The notes below the pieces were generated by a model, which was not told where the DNA came from, searched no databases, and saw only the letters and a program-made list of their open reading frames with translations. 64,000 nt of DNA from Roseibium aggregatum (GTDB lineage Bacteria > Pseudomonadota > Alphaproteobacteria > Rhizobiales > Stappiaceae). The stretch is from contig NZ_JABFCZ010000013.1 in assembly GCF_014692675.1 (NCBI RefSeq), forward strand, positions 103,047-167,046, read 5' to 3'. Shown piece by piece: positions 26,527 to 34,214 of this stretch (position 1 is the stretch's first letter; each line of letters begins with the position of its first letter). A program made the translations under genes and the position numbers.

Positions 26527-27429
26527 ATGGACAAACCGGTCATCGGCTTTATCGGCGTCGGCCTCATGGGCCACGGCATGGCAAAGAACATCGTCGAAAA
26601 GGGCTATCCGCTCGTCGTCATGGGTCACCGCAACCGGGAACCGGTGGAGGACCTCCTGAAACGCGGCGCGAGCGAAGTCAAAACCCCGAAGGAGATGGCC
26701 GAAAAATGCGACATCATCCATCTCTGCGTCTCCGCCAGCCCGCAGGTTGAGGAAGTCGTCCGCGGCAAGAACGGCATTCTCGCCTCGGGCAAGAAGGGGC
26801 TCACCGTCATCGACTGCTCCACCTCCGACCCGGTCTCCACCCTGCAGATCGCCGCGGACCTGAAGGCCGCCGGCATGGACTTCGCCGATGCGCCCTTGTC
26901 GCGCACGCCCAAGGAAGCCGAAGCCGGCACGCTCGACACCATGGTCGGCGCGGACCCGGAGACCTTCAACCGGATCGAACCGATCCTGGAATGCTGGGCC
27001 GGCGTCATCGTTCATCTCGGTGAGGTCGGGCTCGGCCACAAGATGAAACTGATCAACAATTTCATCAGCATGGGCTATGCGGCGCTTTATTCGGAGGCGC
27101 TTGCGATCGCGCGCAAATCCGGCCTGTCGATCGCGCAGGTTCATTCGGTGCTCGGCCAGGGCCGCATGGCCAACGGATTCTACGACACCTTCATGAAATG
27201 GTCCGTCGACCGCGACGAGAACGCCCACAAGTTCACCATCATCAACGCCCACAAGGACATGCGCTATCTCGCCAACATGGCAAACAGCGTAGGCGCGGTG
27301 AATTCCGTCCAGGCGGTGGTGAAGAACGCTTTCGCCGCCATGGAAGCCTCCGGCCAGGGCGAGAAATACGTGCCCATGATCGCCGACTTCATTGCGAAGC
27401 AGAACGGCCTGCCGGAGGACGGATCCTGA
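26527..27429 (+). CDS. NAD(P)-dependent beta-hydroxyacid dehydrogenase (HIBADH family)
   Basis: A 300-aa oxidoreductase of the 3-hydroxyisobutyrate / tartronate semialdehyde family. The dinucleotide loop is GVGLMG (10-15). The catalytic Lys174 lies in GLGHKMKLINN, matching GxGxxxKxxNN. The usual substrate loop DAPVSGG reads DAPLSRT here, so the normal Gly-Gly is absent and a different substrate is likely. GGGAG lies about 9 nt upstream of the ATG. It is 229 nt downstream of the flavin monooxygenase, too far for tight coupling but in the same direction. Confidence 0.87.
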   Translation: MDKPVIGFIGVGLMGHGMAKNIVEKGYPLVVMGHRNREPVEDLLKRGASEVKTPKEMAEKCDIIHLCVSASPQVEEVVRGKNGILASGKKGLTVIDCSTSDPVSTLQIAADLKAAGMDFADAPLSRTPKEAEAGTLDTMVGADPETFNRIEPILECWAGVIVHLGEVGLGHKMKLINNFISMGYAALYSEALAIARKSGLSIAQVHSVLGQGRMANGFYDTFMKWSVDRDENAHKFTIINAHKDMRYLANMANSVGAVNSVQAVVKNAFAAMEASGQGEKYVPMIADFIAKQNGLPEDGS

Positions 27430-27487
27430 GGGATCCGACACCCGCATTTTGCCGTAGCCAGTCCGCAGCATTTGTGTCCATATATCT

Positions 27488-27508
27488 CCCGTATCGTCAT
27501 GATACGGG
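27488..27508 (+). promoter_or_regulatory. Leader hairpin adjoining the ribosome site of the small secreted protein
   Basis: CCCGTATC (27488-27495) pairs perfectly with GATACGGG (27501-27508) around a GTCAT loop. The right arm runs into the G-rich ribosome site (GGGGGAA), so folding could reduce ribosome access to the GTG start at 27519. Confidence 0.4.
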
Positions 27509-27518
27509 GGAAATCGAA

Positions 27519-27881
27519 GTGAAATTGATCAGATTTACAGCGGCAGCCGCCATGCTGGCACTGGCTGCCGGCGCCGCCTATGCGGCCGGAACCGGCCAGC
27601 AGGGCTATTTCCAGATCTACAACAAGACCGAGAACCATATAGCCACCGGCTTCTATACCAACGAGGGCGACGGCTGGAGCGAAAACTGGCTGTCGGAAGA
27701 GCTCGGGCCCGGCGAGTCCGCCCGCGCGGAATTCAGCTCGGACTCAGGCGAGTGCGAACAGCTCATCCAGATCGGCTGGCTCGGCGACGACGGCAACGAG
27801 GTCATGGACGAGCCGATTTCGATCGACATCTGCGAAACCAGCAACGTCTATCTCGACGACAACGAGATCTCTTACGACTGA
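27519..27881 (+). CDS. Small secreted acidic protein of unknown function
   Basis: A 120-aa exported protein starting at GTG, with GGGGGAA 7 nt upstream. Residues 1-22 form a signal peptide (KLIRF basic start, Ala-rich core, cut after AYA). The mature protein is strongly acidic, with short beta-like segments (GYFQIYNKTENHIATGFYT, IQIGWLG) and two cysteines (GECEQ and DICET) that could form a disulfide. I recognise no family; the opening IYNKT resembles secreted all-beta proteins. An 8-bp hairpin (27488-27508) ends in the ribosome site and may govern its translation. Confidence 0.65.
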   Translation: MKLIRFTAAAAMLALAAGAAYAAGTGQQGYFQIYNKTENHIATGFYTNEGDGWSENWLSEELGPGESARAEFSSDSGECEQLIQIGWLGDDGNEVMDEPISIDICETSNVYLDDNEISYD

Positions 27882-27949
27882 GGTCAGTCCGCGCCGCAAA
27901 ACGATAGGCCGGCTATGCCGGCCAGAGGTAAATGATAGAACTCGATTTC

Positions 27950-28080
27950 GTCATCCCGGACGCAGCGCAAGCGGAGATCCGGGACCGGAGAGCCTAGGTC
28001 TTTGTCGCCTCAATCCTGCTGAATTCGTTAGGCTTCTGCCTCCCCGGCCCCGGTTCGCGCTGTCGCTTGACCGGGGTGAC
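27950..28080. repeat. Palindromic intergenic repeat with inverted GTCAyCCCGG ends
   Basis: The left end GTCATCCCGGACGCAGCGC (27950 on) and the reverse complement of the right end, GTCACCCCGGTCAAGCGAC (from 28080 back), are alike, including an AGCGC core and a second CCGGGG arm. Each end can also fold on itself (left arms TCCCGGA 27954-27960 and TCCGGGA 27978-27984). A separate 7-bp hairpin lies at 27907-27923. The layout matches REP/RPE-type interspersed elements; copy number elsewhere cannot be seen. Confidence 0.6.
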
Positions 28081-28152
28081 TATGGGGAGAGTGGGGCTTT
28101 GTATGCAGTATGAACCCGGCAAATGCCGGCCTTTTCCAATTCACGGAAATCG

Positions 28153-28551
28153 TCAGGGATATTTGCGCTGCGCGGTCGCGGTTGCCAGTTTCTTGCCGCT
28201 CTTGTCTTTCGCAACGGCAGTCCACTGGTAGGTATGCCGCCCGCCCGGCGGGCACGGGCTGTTGTATTTGAAGGCCCCGGCGCCGATCGTGTTCTTGCCG
28301 GAATATTTTACCGTCCCGCCCCCGTGGGGATAGGTCGGCACGGCAAGGTCCTTCATGTCGAACCGGATCGTCGCGGTTCCCTTGGGAACCTGGCGCAGTT
28401 TGAAAACCGGATTTGGCACACGCCCCGGATGGCCGGTCGTGCATTTGGGGATATTCCCCCACTGAAAACTGAAGTCGAATGCCGCTGCCGAACCGGACAT
28501 GCCGACGGCGCCGGAAACAAGCGCAAGTCCAAAAACCAATCCGCGGAACAT
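28153..28551 (-). CDS. Secreted PEBP/YbhB-like small protein
   Basis: A 132-aa exported protein; the signal peptide is about residues 1-24 (cut after SAAA). The mature chain resembles a short phosphatidylethanolamine-binding (YbhB/YbcL) fold: FKLRQVPKGTATIRFDMKDL, then YPHGGGTVKY and the strongly conserved-looking NSPCPPGGRHTYQWTAVAKD. The usual DPDAP plus HW pocket is altered to DMKDLAVPTYPHGGG. It is shorter than the typical 150-180 aa. Its role is unknown; the assignment rests on motif order only. Confidence 0.65.
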   Translation of the reverse strand: MFRGLVFGLALVSGAVGMSGSAAAFDFSFQWGNIPKCTTGHPGRVPNPVFKLRQVPKGTATIRFDMKDLAVPTYPHGGGTVKYSGKNTIGAGAFKYNSPCPPGGRHTYQWTAVAKDKSGKKLATATAQRKYP

Positions 28552-28652
28552 GGGATCCTCCCCAAACTGAACGCGATCAAACCTCGGGAATTATACCGAA
28601 GCTGACGAAATCCGGTTTGACGCAGCGCAATCAGGGCCGATCGGGAGACGCC

Positions 28653-29636
28653 TCAGGCATTGCCGATGAGAATGCCCGCGGCAAAGACCAGCGATCCTCC
28701 CAGCACCACCTGGAAGGCGGCCCGCAGGAACGGCGTATCCATGTAGCGGTTCTGGATCCAGGCAATCGCCCACAGCTCCAGGAAAACCACGACCGCGGCG
28801 ACGCTGGTTGCCGTCCAGAATTTGGGAATGAGGTAAGGCAATGCATGCCCCAGCCCGCCGATGGCGGTCATGATACCCGAGGCCAGCCCGCGTTTGACCG
28901 GCGAGCCGCGCCCGGACAGCACACCGTCATCGTGCGCCGCCTCGGTAAAGCCCATCGATATGCCCGCCCCGACGGAGGCGGACAGGCCGACCAGGAACGT
29001 CTGCCAGGTGTCCTGGGTGGCGAAGGCGGCAGCGAAGATCGGCGCCAGGGTGGAAACCGAACCGTCCATCAGTCCGGCAAGTCCGGGCTGGACATAGGTC
29101 AGGATGAACTGGCGGCGCTCGGTCTGCCGCTCCTCCTCCTGGACCGCCTCCGGCGTGTGCTTGACGCCCAGGCGCTGCGCAAGGTTTTCGTGTCCCTTTT
29201 CGGCGAGGGCCAGATCGCCCAGGAGCTTGCGCGTACCGGCGTCCGTGGCGCGTTTGGAGGCCGCCAGATAGAACCGGTAGGCTTGCGATTCCATCTCTTC
29301 GGCCATGGCGCGCACCTTTTCCAGTCCGAGCGGACGGACCAGCCAGTCGGGCTTGCGCTCATAGTAGCCGCGCACATGTTCGCGCCGGATCAGCGGAATG
29401 GTTTCGCCGAACCGCGACCGGTGCACCTCGATCAGACGCCGGCGGTGTTCGTTCTCCTCCGCCGCCATGTCGTCGAAAACCTTCGCCGACTGGGGAAACT
29501 GATCGCGCAGCCCGTCGGCATAAGCCTTGTAGATCCGGGCATCGTCCTCCTCGGACGAAATGGCAAGCGCCAGGATTTCCTGCTCCGAGAGTGACGAAAA
29601 ATCCCGGCGGCCCGGGCTGAAGAAGCGGCTGAACAT
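28653..29636 (-). CDS. mbfA: Membrane-bound ferritin-like iron exporter MbfA (rubrerythrin-VIT1 fusion)
   Basis: A 327-aa two-part protein. The N-terminal ferritin-like/rubrerythrin domain (about 15-160) carries paired E/ExxH motifs (SSEEDDARIYKAY, AAEENEHRRRL, EEMESQAYRFY, AEKGHENLA). The C-terminal VIT1/CCC1 domain (about 175-327) has several membrane helices and the family segment QPGLAGLMDGSVSTLAPIFA. In Agrobacterium and Bradyrhizobium MbfA exports iron, protects against peroxide and is repressed through Irr. No clear Irr box was found upstream; instead a MITE-like element begins 48 nt before the start codon. Confidence 0.92.
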   Translation of the reverse strand: MFSRFFSPGRRDFSSLSEQEILALAISSEEDDARIYKAYADGLRDQFPQSAKVFDDMAAEENEHRRRLIEVHRSRFGETIPLIRREHVRGYYERKPDWLVRPLGLEKVRAMAEEMESQAYRFYLAASKRATDAGTRKLLGDLALAEKGHENLAQRLGVKHTPEAVQEEERQTERRQFILTYVQPGLAGLMDGSVSTLAPIFAAAFATQDTWQTFLVGLSASVGAGISMGFTEAAHDDGVLSGRGSPVKRGLASGIMTAIGGLGHALPYLIPKFWTATSVAAVVVFLELWAIAWIQNRYMDTPFLRAAFQVVLGGSLVFAAGILIGNA

Positions 29637-29684
29637 GTAGTGGCTCTCTGAACTGCGGAAGCGGCGACTTGAGGTCAGACCCTA

Positions 29685-29948
29685 GGGTGCGGACCCATAA
29701 AATTCTGTATTCAGGTCGATCAGGAAATGGCTGTATCCAAGACGCAAAATTGCAGGAAACCCGGTAGGTTTTCAAGATTTTGCAACGCAGGATGCGGCTA
29801 TTTCCTGGTCGATCCGAAGGACGCCAATCCGGCCGCGGACAGCCGCGTCAAAGCCTTTGCACCATGCACACGCATGGTTCTGCAGGCTTTTCCTCACTCT
29901 CCTTTGCCGGATTGGCGCCTGAAAATAGAATTTTATGGGTCCGTACCC
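29685..29948. mobile_element. MITE-like non-autonomous element, 264 bp
   Basis: Terminal inverted repeats of about 30 bp match at 27 positions: left from 29686 reads GGTGCGGACCCATAAAATTC, and right, reverse-complemented from 29947, reads GGTACGGACCCATAAAATTC. Both ends lie in CTAG (29682-29685 and 29948-29951), consistent with a TA or CTAG target duplication. Two large internal hairpins fill the interior: 29714-29814 (arms around CAGGAAAT...GCAAAAT) and 29823-29916 (GCCAATCCGGC with GCCGGATTGGC, and an inner CCATGC-ACAC-GCATGG). There is no transposase gene. IS5-group mobilisation is a guess from the GGG ends and TA site. Confidence 0.72.
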
Positions 29949-30059
29949 TAGTGCCCGTCCGATTCAAATGGCAATCCCGGAACATCCCTTATCTTATTGC
30001 ATGAACAGGGGAAAGCGACCAATTGTCATGCCCCCGGCTACGATCCGCTCCGGATACGG

Positions 30060-30093
30060 AAAAACCCGCCGGAAGTCTCAGACTCCGGCGGGC
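30060..30093 (-). terminator. Intrinsic terminator of the O-methyltransferase gene
   Basis: A long stem (30065-30077 with 30081-30092, one bulged base) is followed on the minus strand by TTTTTCC, 38 nt after the stop codon. Confidence 0.85.
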
Positions 30094-30130
30094 CTATCAA
30101 TCCGTGTCGCCGGGACGCCGGCAGACCGGA

Positions 30131-31153
30131 TTACTCCGGCTTGCGGCCGTGAACCAGCATGGTCATGCCGGGAATCATCACCGTGACTTCGATATCGACG
30201 AAACCCGCCGCGGTCATCAGCTCGGCCACGTAATCGCTGGTGATCGACCGCGCTTCCGGATTGAAAGCCGTATGCTGCAGCTGCCAGAGCGCGGCAAGTT
30301 TCGGTCCTTCCCGGCTTTCGTCCACCATGAAGTCATGGACCATGAAACGGCCGCCCGGCGTCAGCGTTTCCATCGCCTTGCGCACCAGACCGGGGATCGT
30401 CTTGCCCGGAACTCCGGAAAAGAGATAGGACATCAGCACCGCATCGGCGGCTGCCGGCCACGGGTCGGTCAGCGCATTGCCCGGCTGATAGGTGATGCGA
30501 TCGCTCAGGCCTTCCTTGGCAATGAACTCCTCGCCGACCTTGGCCACATTCGGGAAGTCCAACACCGTCGACGTCAGCTCCGGATAGGACTTGCACAGCG
30601 AAATCGAAAAGGCGCCTGTGCCGCCGCCGACGTCCAGAAGTGTGCGGGCGGAAGACAGATCGACCATCTTCGCCAGGCTGCGTCCCGGGCCGAGCGATCC
30701 CGCATGCTGCGATTCCGAATAGAGGCGCGCCTCCTCCGGGTCGGAGAACCACTCCGCGTAGGACGCCACCTTGTCCTCTTCCAGCGAACCGGTCAGGGCA
30801 TCGTTCAGCTGGGTCAGGAACGGGTACATCTGACGGTCGATCTGGAAACGCAGGTAATCGCCGAAATCATACTTGCGCCCCTTGACCAGAAAGGCCTCGG
30901 CAGCAGGAGAATTCGCGAAACCGTCATCGGTCTTTCGCACCAGCCCGAGAGATGTCAGCGCGGTCAGCAGTGTCGTCGCGCGATCAACGTCCAGATCGGT
31001 CGCAGCCGCAACCTCTTCGGCACTCATGGTCTTTTCGGACAGGGCGGAAAAAAGCCCCACATGCAGGGCGGAAAACAGAGCCTTGGAGCCCATGAAGGCA
31101 AATGCGATATCAGAGATTGCCTCGGCAGATTCCAACGGCTTTACAACGGTCAC
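30131..31153 (-). CDS. SAM-dependent O-methyltransferase with dimerisation domain
   Basis: A 340-aa class I methyltransferase of the acetylserotonin / hydroxyneurosporene / BchU type. The N-terminal winged-helix dimerisation domain (about 10-95, KALFSALHVGLFSAL, then DLDVDRATTLLTALTSLGLV) precedes the SAM domain with LLDVGGGTGAFSISL and the acidic VLDFPNV. The late GGRFMVHDFMVD helix is typical. Acceptors in the family are phenols, hydroxy-carotenoids and chlorins; no pigment genes are beside it, so the substrate is open. It has its own terminator. Confidence 0.87.
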   Translation of the reverse strand: MTVVKPLESAEAISDIAFAFMGSKALFSALHVGLFSALSEKTMSAEEVAAATDLDVDRATTLLTALTSLGLVRKTDDGFANSPAAEAFLVKGRKYDFGDYLRFQIDRQMYPFLTQLNDALTGSLEEDKVASYAEWFSDPEEARLYSESQHAGSLGPGRSLAKMVDLSSARTLLDVGGGTGAFSISLCKSYPELTSTVLDFPNVAKVGEEFIAKEGLSDRITYQPGNALTDPWPAAADAVLMSYLFSGVPGKTIPGLVRKAMETLTPGGRFMVHDFMVDESREGPKLAALWQLQHTAFNPEARSITSDYVAELMTAAGFVDIEVTVMIPGMTMLVHGRKPE

Positions 31154-31441
31154 GACAGAACTTCTCCATTCTCATTAAGACAAACGGGATCACCGCGAGA
31201 AAACTCTCACGATTTGAAAAAGATGTAGGCTGTTGGCGGCCATTATAACGATTGTGCGGCGCAACGCAAATTTTGGACGGGAGCTTTTGGAGAAAGCGCC
31301 AAATCTGACTTCTCGCTCCGGATATTTTCGGAACCTATCTCTGTAAATTCGGGATAACTATAAGAATACTATAAAAAATTTCCGCTGAACTTTGAATAAA
31401 AAGGGGTCGCAAGAAAAACCGCGCTGTCATAGTCTGCGCGC

Positions 31442-31918
31442 ATGCAGACGGAAATATTTTTTGAAGATTTCAAGCCCGGCCAGGTTTTCGATCTTGGCTC
31501 AAAAACAGTCACCCGGGAAGAAATCATCGAATTCGCGTCCGAGTTCGATCCACAACCCTTTCACCTCGACGACGAGGCCGGAAAAGCCTCCCTGCTGGGC
31601 GGACTGTCTGCCTCAGGGTGGCATACGGGCGCCCTCGTCATGAAGCTGCTTGCGGACGGGCTCCTGAGCCGGACGTCCAGCCAGGGCAGCAACAGCATCG
31701 ACAAGCTGTCCTGGCTCAAGCCGGTCTTTCCGGGCGACACATTGAGTGCGACGGCCACGGTCATCGGCACAAGGGACCTGAGATCACGACCCGACATTGG
31801 CGTCGTCAATTTCGAGATCAGCGTCCGCAATCAGTCCCGGGCGGACGTCATGCGCCAGATCGGACCGATCTTCTTCGGCCGGCGGGCGGCGGCAGTACCG
31901 GGAGCGGAAAACCGATGA
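31442..31918 (+). CDS. MaoC-like hot-dog dehydratase, first of a tandem pair
   Basis: A 158-aa single hot-dog protein. The hydratase-2 region reads FDPQPFHLDDEAGKAS: the catalytic Asp and His are kept and the usual Asn is Gln. The following GLSASGWHTGALVMKL is the common MaoC helix. Such proteins hydrate enoyl-CoA or related acyl thioesters. Its stop overlaps the second gene's ATG by 4 nt, so the two are translated together and may form a heterodimer. The substrate is unknown; 288 AT-rich nt lie upstream. Confidence 0.85.
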   Translation: MQTEIFFEDFKPGQVFDLGSKTVTREEIIEFASEFDPQPFHLDDEAGKASLLGGLSASGWHTGALVMKLLADGLLSRTSSQGSNSIDKLSWLKPVFPGDTLSATATVIGTRDLRSRPDIGVVNFEISVRNQSRADVMRQIGPIFFGRRAAAVPGAENR

Positions 31919-32403
31919 CCGCCTATTTCGAGGATATTGCCGTCGGCGAGGAACTTGTCCTGGGCAGCCACACCTTTCACGCAGACGAAATCATTGCCTT
32001 TGCTTCGAAATACGATCCGCAGCCGTTTCACCTCAGCGAGGAGGCCGCGGCGAAGAGCCAGTTCGGCCGGCTCTGCGCCTCCGGCTGGCATACGGCGGCG
32101 GTCTTCATGAGGCTGAGCGTCGACACGAACAAGGCCCAGAAGGAAGCCGCCCTGCAGCGGGGCGAGCCAATTGCCGCCGGCGGGCCTTCGCCCGGATTTG
32201 AGGATCTCAAGTGGCTTCGGCCCGTCTATGCCGGCGACACCATCACCTACAAGCGGGTGATCAGCGAAAAGATCGAAAGCAGAAGCCGGCCGCGCTGGGG
32301 CATCGTGCGTTCGGAAAACCACGGCTTCAACCAGAACGGCGAACCGGTCTTTTTCTTCAGGAGCGCTGTCTTCGTCGAACGGAAGCCGGCAAAGTCCGCC
32401 TAG
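31915..32403 (+). CDS. MaoC-like hot-dog dehydratase, second of a tandem pair
   Basis: A 162-aa homologue of the preceding protein, aligned with it over its full length: YDPQPFHLSEEAAAKS matches the first copy's active-site loop, and LCASGWHTAAVFMRL the helix after it. It keeps the Asp and His. It differs by an insertion of about 14 residues (QKEAALQRGEPIAAGGPSPG) before LKWLRPVYAGDT, the common strand. The 4-nt ATGA overlap indicates coupling. Tandem duplication and divergence into two subunits is likely; a true double hot-dog enzyme would be a fusion of two such units. Confidence 0.85.
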   Translation: MTAYFEDIAVGEELVLGSHTFHADEIIAFASKYDPQPFHLSEEAAAKSQFGRLCASGWHTAAVFMRLSVDTNKAQKEAALQRGEPIAAGGPSPGFEDLKWLRPVYAGDTITYKRVISEKIESRSRPRWGIVRSENHGFNQNGEPVFFFRSAVFVERKPAKSA

Positions 32404-32406
32404 AAT

Positions 32407-32886
32407 TTATAGCGTGCGGGCGAGCAGCACCTCGTCGTGGATCTCGATACCGTAGTCGCCGCGCAAGGGAAGATCCGGCTTCAGTTCCCGCTCCTTGTCG
32501 ATCACGCCCTGAACGATCCGCTCCAGGCGGAACCCGCGGCGCTGATAGAAGCGGAACGCGTCCAGATTGTCGTTGGAGGTCCGGACGAACAGCCGCTTCA
32601 ATCCATTCTCCCGGGCTTGCTCGATCACGGCATTGAGCAGAAGCGTTCCGGTCCCGCCCCAGCGGCTCAGCGAATCCAGGGTCAGGATTTCCCACTCGTC
32701 CGGCCGCTTGATCAATGTCACCAGACCGACAAGCTCCCCTTCGGACAAGGCGACAAAACCCGGCAGCTTCGACGCATCGACCATCTCGTCGTCGAGCAGG
32801 ATCTCAGGCCCCGCCCAACGGTCCGTCAGCAGCTTGCGGACGGCCTCCCGGTCATCTTCTTCTATCGGCCGGATCGTGACACTCAT
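32407..32886 (-). CDS. GNAT-family N-acetyltransferase
   Basis: A 159-aa acetyl-CoA-dependent acetyltransferase. The core has LVGLVTLIKRPDEWEILTLD (strand 4-5), the acetyl-CoA loop WGGTGTLLLNAVIEQAR (a variant of Q/RxxGxG/A) and NLDAFRFYQRRGFRLER near the end. The substrate is unknown. It converges on the MaoC pair with a 3-nt gap and lies 10 nt downstream of bluB on the same strand, so it may be co-transcribed with it. Confidence 0.83.
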   Translation of the reverse strand: MSVTIRPIEEDDREAVRKLLTDRWAGPEILLDDEMVDASKLPGFVALSEGELVGLVTLIKRPDEWEILTLDSLSRWGGTGTLLLNAVIEQARENGLKRLFVRTSNDNLDAFRFYQRRGFRLERIVQGVIDKERELKPDLPLRGDYGIEIHDEVLLARTL

Positions 32887-32896
32887 CCCTGGGTCC

Positions 32897-33532
32897 TTAT
32901 CGCCTGAAAATCCGGGTCGAGAGCGGGGTTCGCCCCTGCCAGCCTTCGCGCTCGAGTTCCGGATCTATATGCTCTTCCTGCGGGTAGCCGACGCAAAGGT
33001 AGGCGACCAGCTGCCAGTCTGCCGGGACGTCTAACGTATCGTGTACGGCGACCGGGTCAACAATGGAGACCCAGCCGATCCCCACCCCGTGGATACGTGC
33101 GGCAAGCCACAGGGTCTGGATCATGCCGACCACGGAATATTGCAGGGTTTCCGGCATGGTACGGCGCCCGAGCCCGTGTCCCTGAGCGGTTTCACAATCG
33201 CAGAACACGGCCAGATGTACCGGTGCCTCCCTAAGCCCGGCAAGCTTCAGCCGTGCATAGAGAGCCGCCTTGTCGGTCTCGTAAGTTTCAAGTGCGGCGC
33301 GGTTTTCGGCCTCGAACCCGGCAACGATCTTGTCGCGCCGGGCCGCGTCTTCCACCAGAACGACGCGCCAGGGCTGGCTGTTTCCCACCGAAGGCGCCAG
33401 ATCGGCGAGGTCGAGAAGCTTGTCCAGCAGTCCGGCAGCAAGCGGTTCTTCCCGGAACCGCCGCACATCCCGGCGCCAGTGGAGCAGCGTCTCAAAGGCA
33501 TGTTCGAAGCGGTCATCGAATACGGGCGGCAT
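32897..33532 (-). CDS. bluB: 5,6-Dimethylbenzimidazole synthase BluB
   Basis: A 211-aa flavin-destructase of the nitroreductase fold. With oxygen it fragments FMNH2 to give 5,6-dimethylbenzimidazole, the lower ligand of vitamin B12. Key marks are HWRRDVRRF, LDLADLAPSVGNSQPWRVV, GLGRRTMPETLQYSVVGMIQ and HGVGIGWVSIVDP. ATG 33532 is preferred (AGAGGG upstream); the frame extends 11 residues further. No other cobalamin genes are in the window, so it is a scattered pathway member. apt lies just upstream on the same strand, 36 nt away. Confidence 0.92.
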   Translation of the reverse strand: MPPVFDDRFEHAFETLLHWRRDVRRFREEPLAAGLLDKLLDLADLAPSVGNSQPWRVVLVEDAARRDKIVAGFEAENRAALETYETDKAALYARLKLAGLREAPVHLAVFCDCETAQGHGLGRRTMPETLQYSVVGMIQTLWLAARIHGVGIGWVSIVDPVAVHDTLDVPADWQLVAYLCVGYPQEEHIDPELEREGWQGRTPLSTRIFRR

Positions 33533-33568
33533 CTGTTGCCCTCTGGATGAAGTCCGCCGCATCACCCG

Positions 33569-34117
33569 TCAGTGTCCCGAAAATTCGACCAGTGTCCGGA
33601 CCGGAACGCCAAGAGCCTCGATCTTCTGCCTGCCGCCGATATCCGGCAGATCGATGATGAAACAGGCCGCCACGATTTCCGCGCCCATGGACTGCAGCAG
33701 CTTGCAGGCCGCTTCCGCGGTTCCGCCGGTTGCGATCAGGTCGTCCACCAGGATTACCTTGTCGCCGGGAGTGATGGCGTCCTTGTGCATTTCCATTTCG
33801 TCGAGGCCGTATTCCAGGGAATAGGCGACGCTGACCGTTTCATGGGGAAGCTTGCCCTTCTTGCGGATCGGCACGAACCCGGCGGAAAGCTGATGCGCCA
33901 CGGCGCCGCCCAGGATAAAGCCGCGCGCCTCGATCCCGGCAATCTGGTCGACCTTGGACCCGGCCCAGGGCTGGACCAGGGCATCCACTGCCCGGCGGAA
34001 TGCCTTCGCATTGCCCAGGAGCGTGGTGATATCGCGGAAGAGGATTCCCTCCTTCGGATAGTCCGGGATCGTGCGGATCGATTCGATCAATTCATCCCGC
34101 GCAGTCTTTTCATTCAT
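33569..34117 (-). CDS. apt: Adenine phosphoribosyltransferase
   Basis: A 182-aa type I phosphoribosyltransferase joining adenine to PRPP to give AMP. The N-terminal region [21 protein letters not shown] is diagnostic of APRT, as are [15 protein letters not shown] and the PRPP loop [16 protein letters not shown]. Full length. It sits near mtnP, whose reaction releases adenine, with one small membrane-protein gene on the opposite strand between them. Confidence 0.96.
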   Translation of the reverse strand: MNEKTARDELIESIRTIPDYPKEGILFRDITTLLGNAKAFRRAVDALVQPWAGSKVDQIAGIEARGFILGGAVAHQLSAGFVPIRKKGKLPHETVSVAYSLEYGLDEMEMHKDAITPGDKVILVDDLIATGGTAEAACKLLQSMGAEIVAACFIIDLPDIGGRQKIEALGVPVRTLVEFSGH

Positions 34118-34214
34118 GGATTTGTCTCTGTAAGGTCTCTGGATCGGGGAAGAGGAGGTCAGGCGGACGCTGCGCCTTACGCTCTAATACCTGTTTAAAG
34201 GAGGAGATACCGAT

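Noticed and set aside
24927..26591. A 554-codon minus-strand frame
   Set aside because: It is antisense to the flavin monooxygenase, whose FAD motifs are intact; the frame has no recognisable domain.
29727..30004. Short plus-strand frames inside and after the MITE-like element
   Set aside because: They are explained by the inverted-repeat structure and have no ribosome sites.
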